A DNA stretch of 64,000 nt from Anoplolepis gracilipes. Taxonomy: Eukaryota; Arthropoda; Insecta; Hymenoptera; Formicidae. A program made the translations under genes and the position numbers. The stretch spans positions 5,185,501-5,249,500 of the forward strand of contig NC_132983.1 of NCBI RefSeq assembly GCF_047496725.1, written 5' to 3'. The notes beneath the pieces were generated by a model. That model ran no database searches and was not told the DNA's origin. It saw only the letters and a list, made by a program, of their open reading frames with translations. Positions 13,581 through 56,536 of this stretch are shown in pieces (the stretch's first letter is position 1; each line of letters begins with the position of its first letter).

Positions 13581-15486
13581 TATAAAATTTAAAAGCTACG
13601 GAACTAGTGCACTTGTGTGTTGTTGAATAAAACACGCACGCTAACATGTGTTTTCCCCAGATCCTTACACGTGTCTCATTCACGTTTGATGCCGGATATG
13701 CGGACATGTTGTCGTGACGCAGGGCATCATTCGTCTTCTACATTTCGGAATGTCCCAAAACGAGTAAGGAGATTCTCCTTGACGGTGCCAGAACGTCTGG
13801 AGCCGTTCAACATCGACCCGCTCTTTCTCTCTTTCTCTTCAGCGAAAAGCCAAGGTCTACCGCATCGAACTGACCTATAATCCAGTAATCCAGTTTCGAC
13901 TCGCACACGATCATCACAATTGATTGATTAAGTCCGTTATCATTGCGCGTTTACTTTATCTTATTCGCAGCATTTGTTCTTCAATAGATTCAATAGATTC
14001 AAGTGAAAAAATAAACTCGGCACTTTTAGCCTTTAAAGGATCTGAAAAGTCATAAGGTATCTATCTAAAGGAAATCGAGATATGATTGTGAGAAGAGAGT
14101 CAACTTATAAAGAAAAATGAAATGATAGAAGATAAAATAATAAGACGTAGAGTAAAGTTTACAGAAATATTGTAGTAAATGCGAAAAGAATTGCTCGAGA
14201 TAAATTTAATGTAACTGAATGTTGTGAAATTTTTAAAATATTTCTGATCAATTTTCGTAGACATTAAAAATTATGGAATTATTAGAAATAACGAGAAAAG
14301 GTTTCTTCTAAATTGTTTTGAATCATTAAATTTATTTTATACTGCTCGATACGCTAGGATGTTGTCTATTACTTTTAGAATATTACATTGTTCTATTATT
14401 TGCGGGGAATAAAAATTTGATTAGCTCATCTCAGATTATTTTTCATTATACAAGATGTCTTCCGAGCATTGCGATTCAATGTTATAGAATAGGGGGTGGA
14501 ATAGATCCATTTGCATAATTTAAAATCATCCTTTTTTTCTCTTTTAATTGTAATTTTCAGAAAAGCAACTTTTAGTAGCTACGATCTCTTTTTTCCCATT
14601 ACAGCTGCGTTGCAATAAGTTATAGTGCATATATTTACACATTCGAAGCTCTATCTTTAATGAGTTTTTTTTTTTTTTTTTTTTTTTTGTAGAAGGTGTG
14701 AAAAACTTAATTTTGTTCGTCCTTTTCGCTGCGAAAAAAATGTCATTAAAGAAAGATAAATCCCACATTTATCATTAAACTACGATAAATTTCATAATCA
14801 TTCCCGAATCTTTCTCGTAACGGAATTTACTTCGAGGATTAAGATGAGAAATTACATCTTTCTCCTCTCGTTGCCGCTCGTGCGACCTATTTATACGAGT
14901 TTAAGTTAAGAACTTTAGCTTTGCTCGAGGGGTTTTCCGTGAAATTTCTGCAACGCGATTTTCTTTTTCTTTGCGTATTCCATCGACCAAGTATGTAAGT
15001 CGGAATGTAACGGCAATTATTACACGCGCTGGTTCTGCCGACGATAATTCCAATAAAGTAGCTAAGCTTTTCTCTTTGCGAGAGTTTTTGCGTTCTCCTG
15101 CATTTTTTACATCGGTGAAATATCGTTTTCCTAGAGACTAGTTTTCCGACGAGCATTTTTATCCCTCGTACTTTTGCCGGCACCCGGAAAATGCGACACG
15201 GAAAATAACAGGTGGTTCTCTTGCATATGTAAATACCGACGTATCCGATGGCGCACAGCCGCCATCTGTGTGCGTTAAAATCCCATAAATAAAGTGAAAA
15301 AAAATGAGCATCCCTTTATTTTTATGGCTGTAGAATGGAACGGCAAGAAATACCGGTGAATTCTGTGCGTATTTTCCTCGCGTTTTGCGGAAACGACCGG
15401 GTGAAATTTTAATCGCGTTATCTGCGCGCCATTTCAAAGTGAATGTATACCTACGAAATTTATTTTCTTTTTCTTTCTTTCTTTTC

Positions 15487-15518
<32 letters not shown>

Positions 15519-18500
15519 ACAACCAACATAAAATAATTTTGAAAAAATTACGATTGCTCCCACTTTATGATGCATAATTAAAAATAAAAGAAATTCCTAT
15601 ATATTTATAATTTTTATTTAACGAAGACAAAAGAGGCTATTTTTACAGATAAACTTATAGCACATCTTTAATTACGCGACACAATTAAAAGCAGTATTGC
15701 TTCATTACGTAATTATCTTTTTTTTATAGAATTGTAGGGGATTAAAGTTGGGAAAAATTAAATTTTTATACATTTCTCGGGACGTATTGTAATCGAGGAC
15801 ATAAAAAAATCAATAAACGACATCTAACAATGGCGATGAAAAAATATCCCGTCGGTGAAGTATCATAAATTCCGGAGTAGTTACGACTGTCATCTCGTTG
15901 CATCCTGCGGGATTATTGCGAGGAAAATGCAGAAGTAATATTCAAGTAATGTTGCCGACGTGATACAACGTAACGGGGCGAGTTTTGCGGCATCAAACAC
16001 CGCACTGTAAAACGTCGTTAACGATCATCCGTTATATCGTCAGCAGAATTTTTATTTTCGCTCGGTGTGCACACAAGTGAATCATGTGTATATCCCGCTT
16101 CTCTCGCGCACGTGAACTACGTGTATTTTTTTTTTTTTTTTTTTAACCATCCGCTATATACCATCACCACGAGATGATAGCATGTAGCTGTGTCTCTCTC
16201 GAGAAATGGAAAATTTGTGTATTTTATCCCTCGCGAAGATAATATTCCCTTTTTCATAAAACCAAGGGAATTGTCGCAATTATCCTGGCTAACCGCGCTA
16301 CCGACTCGTATTTTATTAAACCGCGCGATATACGTCATGCATATACAATGAACTTTTCGTTAAATTAGCGACTCACGTTGCTTCGCGAGTTCCAAAAGTA
16401 AAGGTATGAAAACAAGACCTAACAAAAGGTTGCGCGCTCTCGCAAACTTTACGCAAATTGTATGTCAAGTTCCCTGACGCATTTCACTGCAGTTGTACTA
16501 ATTGTTTCGATCCTCAAACGCGCGAAGTTGCAAGTAAAAATGATTATTTATTTCGAGCCGGGATTGAAAAAAAAAGAAAAATGCAATTTTGTTCCGCTGA
16601 CGTCGATTTCAATTACGATTCAATGCAACTAATGGATCAGCGGCGTTAAAAACGATCCCCTCCGGAAAAAAGCACCGGGATTTTTAATAACCGCGATATA
16701 CATTTTTTTCCGCGCGTGTTTACGCCGGAAGCGAAAGAGCTTGAAATTCACCCGGCTATAAACGGTAAAGTAAGAGACGGAAGGGAGAGAAATTAAAAAA
16801 TAAACGAACGCGGAATAATAAAAGTTCAAACGCGCGTGCGCGCACGTATAACCGATAGGGCTGGAAATCAAGGGTTGGGAGGAGGGCCCATGGGAAGCGA
16901 AACACGTGCGAGTGCATTAAGAAGATCAGCAATATAAATGCACGGAATATAAAGAACGGTATTTGTACGATAACGCGGGCAATGTGTATTTTACGCTCAC
17001 GTCACGCTCTGATGCAATTTAAATCGCCGTGTGTGTCATCCTGCTGTCATCCGACTCTCTCTCTTTCTCTTTCCCTTCCCTCCCCCCTCCGTGCCGAACG
17101 AGAGTATAGCAACTGCGAATGATGGGCCCGAAGGCAATTCCATTTTTTTTTTTTTTTTTTTTCGTTCGCGAACAGAATGCGAGTTCGATGTGATACACAT
17201 TTCGCCGGTTTTTTTTGTACTTTAACGAGAGATGATCGAAAATATCGATTTTTTTTTTTTTTTTTTCATCCAACAATTTAACAAGAACCAATATACACAA
17301 ATAATACATTTATTATAATGTAATAATACGTAACAATAATCACAATAAAATATGTATGTACACATATTTATCATATGTATATTTGAAATTGTAATTAATA
17401 ACAGCAATATGCTAATGAATTGCGATGCGATTTCATGTTATTAATGGCTTTATATTGTATATTATTAATTATTTGATGATAAATAATTATTAAATGTACA
17501 TTACGTATTCATTATACCGGCGAAGAGACAAACAATCGGTTTTAAATTTATAACAGTGAGATTCCTCTTATCAGCTGTAATTTAAACTGTAATTATAATG
17601 TAGTCATAATTAAAAACGGTTGTTGTAATAACGGGTAATAATATATTCATAATTAATAATGATTATAAATAATTATTATTAATAAAATAATTAAAAACTT
17701 TAACTCGACTTATACATCTATGAATTAAATCTGCTGGATATTAATTAAATAAAAAAAAAAAAAAAAATTAATAACAATAATTAAGCGTCTCTTCCGTTAA
17801 GAGTGATGTGGCATAAGTTCCGAGAGCGTTTAATGTCCCGCAAAGTTCCTTGTTCGTTGTTTCACGCTGTTTGTAGACTCATCTCAGCTACGTAGTTTCA
17901 GTTCACCGGTCTGTACTACGCGTATACGCACAATCAGATGCTGCAGTCGGATGCGAGCTATGTATTCGTCGACGGCTGCTGCCTGGATCCAAAGTCAAAC
18001 ACGGACGTTAAGCAAAGACCTGTGTCAAGCTCAGTAGCTCGGTTGAATTAACAATAAGCAAGCAGCGCCTGGGGGGACACTTGTCCGTGTTTGACTTTGC
18101 AAGCTACCAAAAGTATACCTTACTTACGAGACATTCGTTAAAACCTTGTTTGCATTTGCGCGCATCTCGCTCTTTGACGCGCTTTCGAGCGTTCTTTTTC
18201 CGCTTTGCGGACTTGAAACTCGACGCGAAACGTGGACCATGTCCCAAGTAATCGCGAACGCAAACGTTTTCCAAAGGATAGCCATATATATGAATTGTTT
18301 ATTCTGTAAGAGTGCTGTCCTGAAAATTTTGCTAGAAATAACATAGCGCAATATTTTTGCAAGTGAAATTTTATTACAATTTAAGAGAAAAAAAAATGTC
18401 TAAGATATCGCGTAAACACATGACAATGGAAAATTAATCGATCTCAGACCTTTTATGTTTGATAAATAGAATTATAATATATAAATACATTTTAGGAAAC

Positions 18501-18699
18501 TGCAACATTACATTTGTATTTGCAATATAAACATTATTATTACTACGTACTCTGCGTTTGTTATTAATTCTGCAGCGGCAAATTGAGTTGCAAATTTTGA
18601 CATAAAATATGAAATATTAATTTTGCACTTGCAGTTGAATTTAGTGATGCAATTGAGACATGATAATCTAAAGTGAGAGTGGTTATATACGGGAAAAAA

Positions 18700-18744
<45 letters not shown>

Positions 18745-19740
18745 AATGTTGATATATTCGTGTATTATAATTATTATATATAATATATAATGAAGGTACG
18801 TATTTATTTCGATACGATATTTCGATGTTTCACTTGAAGAAGCTACAATTGCCACTTGAGACATAATCAGCATGAATGTCAACGACAATATCGCACGTGC
18901 CACCGCGTTTATAGAGTCAGTACGATATCCGTAACAGCGAATCGATGTCCCAGAATTGCGACAGCGACCTCATAAAATTTCGCTATCGTAATCCGGGATG
19001 TCGCTTCGAAATCTTTCGATAGTACTTGACGTTTGTAAGGAGACGCACGTGCGACGAAATATCGTGACATTTCTCTACAGGCCTGCTTTCCATATTCTGT
19101 TTTTTTTTTTTTTTTTTAATATCTTAATAATTTTATGTAATTGGTTTAAATGAGGTGCAAATATGTAATAAGTGAAAATCTATCGACGATTAAAGTTAAA
19201 ACTAAAGTTAGTATTCCGCATTGGATGATATTGTTTAATAAAATATTTATTTAACGTGAATTATTACTTTGTCCAAAATGGAGAGCGTATCTGTTCTAAT
19301 AATTAATTTCTTTCATTAATTCCCATAATATATCATAGGTGTTTATAATTATTAATATTTAACACAATTGCGAAATTGCCTTTTTTTCATCTTGAATATT
19401 TCTACAACTAAACCGCGAGATATATCTCTCGCTATAAAAGGTATCGACGCACAAGGAAGAAATCCGCGCGACTATAAAAGGTTTTTACGGCGTGATAAAA
19501 AGTGTAACATCACCGATGCACCGAAAAGCGGTGGCTTTTGTCACGTATAACCGAGGTGAAACGGGATGCGCTTTACGCGCCGGAAATCCTCTTCGTTGCA
19601 GAAAGACCCAATAAAAACGCGAATGAAGGCCAGTTTTAAAAATCTACGCGAATAAATCTCGGAAACGGAAGAGATGTTACTTTTTTTTCTCTTCGTGTAA
19701 TGAAATGATAACATCGCAAATTTGGAGGAAATTGAATTTA

Positions 19741-19779
<39 letters not shown>

Positions 19780-21249
19780 AAACGTTGAGAATAATTTGTA
19801 ATATATATATATATATAGAGAGAGAGAAAGATCTACTTTTGTGAGCTATAAATTCAAGACAATCTGGAATTTCTCACAATGATAGAACAGAGATTAACCA
19901 AAACGCGAAATTCATTATAATAAGAAAAAAATGGTATAATTCTTGAGAAAGAATATACATACTTTTTATTTTATTAAATTAATTTTTATACAAATTGTAA
20001 GAGAGAGAAATAATTTATTTTGCATTATAAATATTATTTTATGAAAATTATTTAATAAAAATAATAATACTAATAACGGCAAACTATACTTCGACTTGAT
20101 CATATCATTTGATTTACGTAATTCTTTGCACTTGACAGATTTTACGAAATTTACGAAAACATTTCAGCTTTATTTCAAACTTAAATATATTAAATACAAT
20201 TTATGGTTAGTATTATTTTAATACACCATAAAATAAGCATTGAATAAAAAGCGAGCAAAACCTATATAAATCCGATTAATTTAACTAAATCTTGTTGTGA
20301 TATAAAACATAAATTACAAATGCAACAAGGATATAATTATTTGATCGCTTTACGTACATTCAGTTTTAAAAAATTACAAATTTGTCATCAATAATTCTGT
20401 TCTCTGTTTCTTATTAATTAATAATTCATTATTATTTAATAATAAAATACAAATCTTATAATACTCTTTTCTCGCGAATTTATTATTTTTCTTATCACTA
20501 AGACCTTCTTTTATGGATACTCGATTATTTTTTTGCCCCCTTTTTTTCGAGGGTTTTTTTTTTTTGTATGATTTGTGCGAGAAAAATTCTCGATACGGCT
20601 TGACAGAAGTTCCGTGAGAATGCATACGCATTTGACATGTATTACGTATTAGGACTGCACATGTTCTGCATTCTATGACATGCGCTATATATACGATGTT
20701 ATCGGAGGTGTTCTCGTCGCAGTTTCCTCGTCGCGAAGTTAAGTAGTTTCAGCGCGTTGAGCTTGACGGGAAGAGATTTCAGCGCCGTGGTCTATGATAG
20801 TTTAGAACAATGAGAGTAACATGTGCGGAATTTAATGGAGATTTAGGAAGCTGGTAAGCTACTTTTCAGGGGAATACGTAAAGAGGCTAAAGAAACAATA
20901 TTCTATCCAATAAAACAATACTTTAAGAATAATTTAGAGCTTTTTCTTTCTATCAAGGAAATATAAAATACTAAATAAAAATAATATATGACATATACAA
21001 AGGAAAATTATGATGTGCATTTTATATATTTAAAAATTGAACAAAATTATATATTATCATGTATATATATATATATATTACAATTTGTTAATAATATGAA
21101 TATGAAATAAATGATCATTGAAATCGTACATACTATCATATTATATTTAATGTATTTGCGATATTATTTTTATTATGAAAAGGATTCAATATATAAATTT
21201 GTTTTTAATATTTAACACATTTATACGCTTATTTTTATCAAATTAATGG
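13581..21249. other. Intergenic region, no supported gene
   Basis: AT-rich DNA with GC-richer patches at about 13600-13900, 15820-16110, 16290-17110 and 17800-18260. T tracts occur near 14665-14688 and 15486-15510, and (TA)n tracts near 18702-18741 and 19742-19766. Frames in the GC-richer patches are open by chance on both strands. I recognise no protein, tRNA or rRNA. Confidence 0.5.
17991..18098. repeat. 16 bp perfect inverted repeat enclosing 76 bp
   Basis: AAAGTCAAACACGGAC at 17991-18006 is the exact reverse complement of 18083-18098. The loop is comparatively GC-rich for the region. It could be a structured RNA, a short element's termini, or a chance stem. Confidence 0.6.
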
Positions 21250-22235
21250 TTTAATAATAAATAAGCAACGAAAAGAGAAGGAGAATCTCACTGTAAATCG
21301 CGACGAAAGAAACTGATTACGCGATTCGATTCTCAAAGGATTCGTCTCGGTCCTGTTTGCGAAATTAGAGGGAAACGCAATTTTAAAAAGTTTATTTTCT
21401 TATTAATGATTTCAATAAAAAAATTACGAAAAAAAATAAACGTGAAAACAGAAAAATAGAAAAATATTAATATGTAGTATGTCTTAATTTTATATTTTAT
21501 ATCTCTCAACAAATATAAATCTGACTTAATTTGATAACAGTATTTTGAGATAATTTTCGAGATTTCATTATTTTTAATTTATATTGCGATGTTGTACGCG
21601 AGTTGCATTAGCACACGTAGGTACGCGATCGCAAACGCGGTTTAATACATTCAGTGTCATCTGGTAATCGCAAGATGAAACTGCAACCTGTTTATAGGCT
21701 GGAAATATTTGCAATATATATATATATATATATAATTTTCTGAAGCAAATTACATTGTAAAATATATTTTTTACTTCTGCAAGTAATTACAATAGATACT
21801 TAATTTTATTTTTACGTTGTTCATTTCATTACGCAAGCTATTCTTTGTGGGGAAGGTATTGTTGCGGATAAAATCACCCTACACGTACTATAATAATTAT
21901 AATATTTATTATCACAAACTATGAGTTAAATCGTACACAATAATGTAAGAAAAGCCGTTTACAATAATTTGACAATAATTCACTCCAATCCATCGTTCGC
22001 TCATCGTCACGATGAAACGCATTGATCGCAAGGCTCAACGTGACAATAAGTCAACGCAGATTGACTATTTTATTTATAACAGAATATAAACTTTTTACAA
22101 TTGCGTTTCTCTCGAATTTCGCAAACAGGACCGAGACGAATCCTTTGGGAATCGAGTCGCGTGATCAGCAACGTTTCTTTCGTCGCGATTTACAGTGAGA
22201 TTTTCCCTTCTCTCTTCGTTGCTTGTTTATTATTA
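21250..22235. mobile_element. ~1 kb element with ~145 bp inverted terminal arms
   Basis: The arm at about 21250-21400 is the reverse complement of about 22085-22235 with scattered mismatches. It includes a shared block GACGAATCC next to CGGTCCTGTTTGCGAAATT on one side, and AATTTCGCAAACAGGACCG on the other. About 690 bp of AT-rich spacer, including an AT microsatellite, lies between. The outer ends read GTTTAATAATAAATAAGCAA and TTGCTTGTTTATTATTATAC. There is no transposase frame, so this is a non-autonomous or fold-back element. Confidence 0.75.
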
Positions 22236-22565
22236 TACACGATATGTCGATTAAAAGTTTTTACGAACAAGGCACCCTTTGACAGTGTGTGAATTATACA
22301 CTTAAAATTAGATAAAAATTATATTGCCTCATAGAACTACTATATACACTCACGATCTATAATAATATTTTAGATGCTATATAAAATCTTTATATCTCAT
22401 GTGCTGTATTCAGTTTCTTTATCAGTTTCAATTTTCTTTACCATTTCACGCGTATTATAAAGTGTTTTCGTGTGATCTTTTTAAAAGAAAAAAATCTTTC
22501 CGCAAAATATATCTGTATCTGTATATAAAAAATTATATATGCAAACACATAATTATTTATACATA

Positions 22566-22949
22566 TACAAGGTGTAACTAAAAAAACATATATGACATAT
22601 AATGGCAGATTCTCTGACCAATTTGGAGACAATTTTTCCTCAGCAAAAATGTCGAAAAAGGTCATTATTTTTTGCACACTTCCAATTTTTGTCATTACAT
22701 ATCTTTTTAACTAAGCCTCAAATTAAAATTTTATTTAGGTAAACTATACCTGAAATTAACCGAAGAATATAAATATGTTAGTCTTTTAACTCTAAAATGT
22801 TTAATTTGCGAGAAACCTATTTTTTTTAAATAACTTATAACTTTAAAATTATTGACTTTTCAACATTTTTGCTAAGGAAAAATCGTCTCCAAATTGTCCA
22901 AAGAATCCGTCATTATATGCCATATATGTTTTTTTAGTTACACCCTGTA
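22566..22949. mobile_element. MITE with ~85-95 bp terminal inverted repeats (Tc1/mariner-like ends)
   Basis: The left end reads ACAAGGTGTAACTAAAAAAA and the right end is its complement, TTTTTTTAGTTACACCCTGT. Inversion continues for about 90 bp through ACATATATG, CCAATTTGGAGAC and CAGCAAAAATGT. It is flanked by TA-rich DNA. The ~385 bp length, the absence of an open frame and the GGTGTAACTAAAAAAA terminus fit a non-autonomous element. Assignment to Tc1/mariner is inference from the TA setting and terminus style. Confidence 0.8.
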
Positions 22950-23598
22950 CATATATATATATATATATATATGTATATAATTTATATGTGTATGATTGTG
23001 TATTTACTATAAATTGCGACGATAAAATTACAGTTTGTACATGGCTCCGCAGTCCGTGTTCGAAATTATAGATACATTTTGGAATGTGTAGTGACAAGAA
23101 ACACACAAGTAATTTTAAGACGAATTTCCTAACGATTTAACTTCTAAGTAAGATCGAAACATATTTCTCTTTTTTTGTCGACTATACTCGAGGAGCTCAT
23201 CTATCAAACTATAGTTTCAACATGCTAGATCGGAACGTTCGAAATGTTGGAAAAAATTTGTTTTCTTTCTTCATTATTTTTTAAAACCTTGCTCTCTTTG
23301 CCGTGCGAACATTACGTATATAAAACAATTACTGCAATTTGTCTAACGATAAAAAAAACGAATTTTTAAACAATAACAACGTGTACCACGTGCTGCTAAG
23401 AATCACATAAATGCTCGATGGACGGGCAAGCGATCTCAGAAGTCGTCCGTGCCTCGGATATTATATTTCGTATAACATGCGAAACCATCGGTTTCTTTTC
23501 GACATCGTTCTCTATCTTTGCAGCTTGGGTTACCAATTGTGTTTTAAAAGACGTCATCTTTTTCACATATAATTTCTGAAAACACACTCCATTTGATA

Positions 23599-23651
23599 CG
23601 ATCGCGCGCGAAGCGATGTGAATTTATATCACATCGAATCGCTCGCGATCG
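23599..23651. repeat. GC-rich hairpin, ~23 bp arms, 7 base loop
   Basis: The left arm CGATCGCGCGCGAAGCGATG and the right arm CATCGAATCGCTCGCGATCG pair with about three mismatches around a short AT loop. It stands out against the AT-rich surroundings and lies about 465 bp past the stop codon of the plexin-domain gene on its transcribed side. Confidence 0.7.
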
Positions 23652-23960
23652 TTCAAAGTTTCACAAACTCGTCTAACATAAATCGGTCAAAATTTCGCGA
23701 ACGTCCAATTTTCGGCGAAATAAATTTTCTTATAATTAATTTTAATCATTCTCGATTGTCTAGGATATAATTGCGTGCATTTAATATAAATCAAAAATAT
23801 ATACTATAATTCTTATATATGTATATATAGTCAAATAATTCCGAACAAAAAAAGAGAATAAAATAAACGTTTTTGTCGCTTTGTGTTGGTCTTTAATCGA
23901 TTCCGCGTCGACGTGTCGCGGTAATGTCGTACATAAATGAAATGAAAATGATTGTCCGTA

Positions 23961-23966
23961 TTTATT
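23961..23966 (-). terminator. Candidate AATAAA poly(A) signal for the plexin-domain gene
   Basis: Minus-strand AATAAA, 150 bases after the TGA at 24116-24118. This is a reasonable 3' UTR length, but the match alone is weak evidence. Confidence 0.35.
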
Positions 23967-24115
23967 CGATTGAATGCAAACCTGACGAGCTCTGCGCTAG
24001 TCATCGCGAGTAGACGTTTTATATACGCGCAAACGATACGCTGTACAATTAATAGGAAGTTTGGTCCGACTGTTTCGCAGTTGACTTGACATCTTCGTTG
24101 ACACCTCACATATGA

Positions 24116-55202
<31,087 letters not shown>

Positions 55203-56100
55203 AGCTGCGTCAATGCTGACGAGGGTCTCTCTATCTCTCTTTCTCACTCTCTTCCGCTTCGAGGAGGGCTTCACGTGAAACTTACACGAGCGTTCTTCAA
55301 TAAAGAAGCAGAGGGTACGCGCGCGTGCTCACGACGACAACGAGGGCGATGAAGGACGGAGGGAGAGAGAGACGGATAAAAGCGCGGGTGGCAAAGGGAG
55401 AATCGGAACGGACGGGAATGGAAAGGATAGAGATAGTGTCTCCAGGGTGACTAGAGATATTCGAGAAGGAAGGGAGCAGAGAAAGGGACGGGAGTGCGCC
55501 GCCGCGGGAACGAGTAGCGGGAAGAGCTCGGCTTGGGCTCTCGCGCGGGAGAGGCTGCTCCGAAAAATAGAATCCTCCGCCTCGGCACTCGCTGCTCGAT
55601 AAATACCCGACTACGTCGAGGAGGACGTAGCAGAAGGCTAAAGGGAAAAGCGCGAGCACTTTATGACGTGACGGCAGCGCGCGATATACTGACGCGCTAT
55701 AAAGCTAGCGAGCGAGAGACACCAGCCGTGTCTCTCTGAGCAGAGGCGTGAGAAGCCTAGACGCTGGTCGGGTCCGTCTCTCGCTTCAAACCGGTACCAC
55801 CGGGCGGTGTATCGCGGCTACGACGACGATGAAGACGAGGACGAGGACGGCGGCGGCGGCGACGACGACATTCGCTTGCGACGCGAACGGCATGCTCGCT
55901 CTCACTAGCCGCTCGCCGCTCGCCACGTTCGCCAATCGCTCTCTCGCCCACCCTCCCGGACGTAGCCACCGAGATTATCTTATTGTTAGATGATTATCTA
56001 GATGGACGTAGATGACGAGCGAGTCGAGCGTGAGGTTTCTGCCCGCGAAATCCAAACGGTATTTCGAATCACGTGGTCGGGCGATGATATCGATGTGATT
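55203..56100 (-). promoter_or_regulatory. CpG-rich 5' region and likely promoter of the plexin-domain gene
   Basis: GC- and CpG-rich DNA directly upstream of the signal-peptide ATG, in contrast to the AT-rich intron, is expected to hold the 5' UTR and core promoter. It includes a CGG/CGA-rich stretch near 55850-55870. A plus-oriented TATAAAG at 55699 is the only clear TATA-like word, and it points away from the gene. The transcription start cannot be fixed by eye. Confidence 0.5.
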
Positions 56101-56536
56101 GTTAGCGCAAAAAGAGTTTTTCTTCTTATAAAAAGGCCTAAAGATTAAAGATTATATTTCAACGAGAAAATGTAATAATGTTGATTATCTGTTAATAGGT
56201 AAAAAATATAGATGAAGTGGTACATTTATATTATAATAATATATTTTTTTTTTTTTTTTTTTTGGTTTTTTTTTTTTTTTTTTTTTGCGATTCTGTGGAA
56301 CTCGGACTTTATTCATTTATATAAACTAATGTTTATTAGATGAATTGTGTTATTGAAAAATGATTTTGACAATAGATTTTCTTGTCGACAAGGAGGACAA
56401 CTGCTCTACCATAGCAAGATAATATTGCTTTGCTTGTCGCAGGAATAAGAAGAGAATATATAATTATAAATGTAATTAATTATATTCAACTTTATATATA
56501 TTTTTTATCGAATATTTTATAACGTAAATGTAGATA
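56101..56536. other. Short intergenic stretch and CFAP69 3' UTR
   Basis: AT-rich DNA between the promoter area and the CFAP69 stop. It contains T tracts at about 56247-56286 and the poly(A) signal at 56308-56313. No gene is seen. Confidence 0.6.
56308..56313 (-). terminator. Candidate AATAAA poly(A) signal for CFAP69
   Basis: Minus-strand AATAAA about 225 bases past the stop codon, with a second at 56332-56337. A genomic A-rich tract on the same strand begins about 21 bases downstream. Confidence 0.45.

Larger units (their letters stand above)
22950..24115. other. Non-coding DNA 3' of the plexin-domain gene, including its likely 3' UTR
   Basis: It starts with an AT microsatellite next to the MITE. 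The part nearest 24115 is expected to be 3' UTR of the minus-strand gene. A GC-rich hairpin lies at 23599-23651. No protein gene is recognised. Confidence 0.5.

Noticed and set aside
13617..13880. Plus-strand frame beginning near an AG acceptor
   Set aside because: Arg/Ser-rich chance translation; no neighbouring exon in phase and no family resemblance.
55748..55993. Ala/Thr-rich frame in the CpG-rich promoter area
   Set aside because: GC-rich DNA is open in most frames; the sequence is low complexity and probably 5' flank of the plexin-domain gene.
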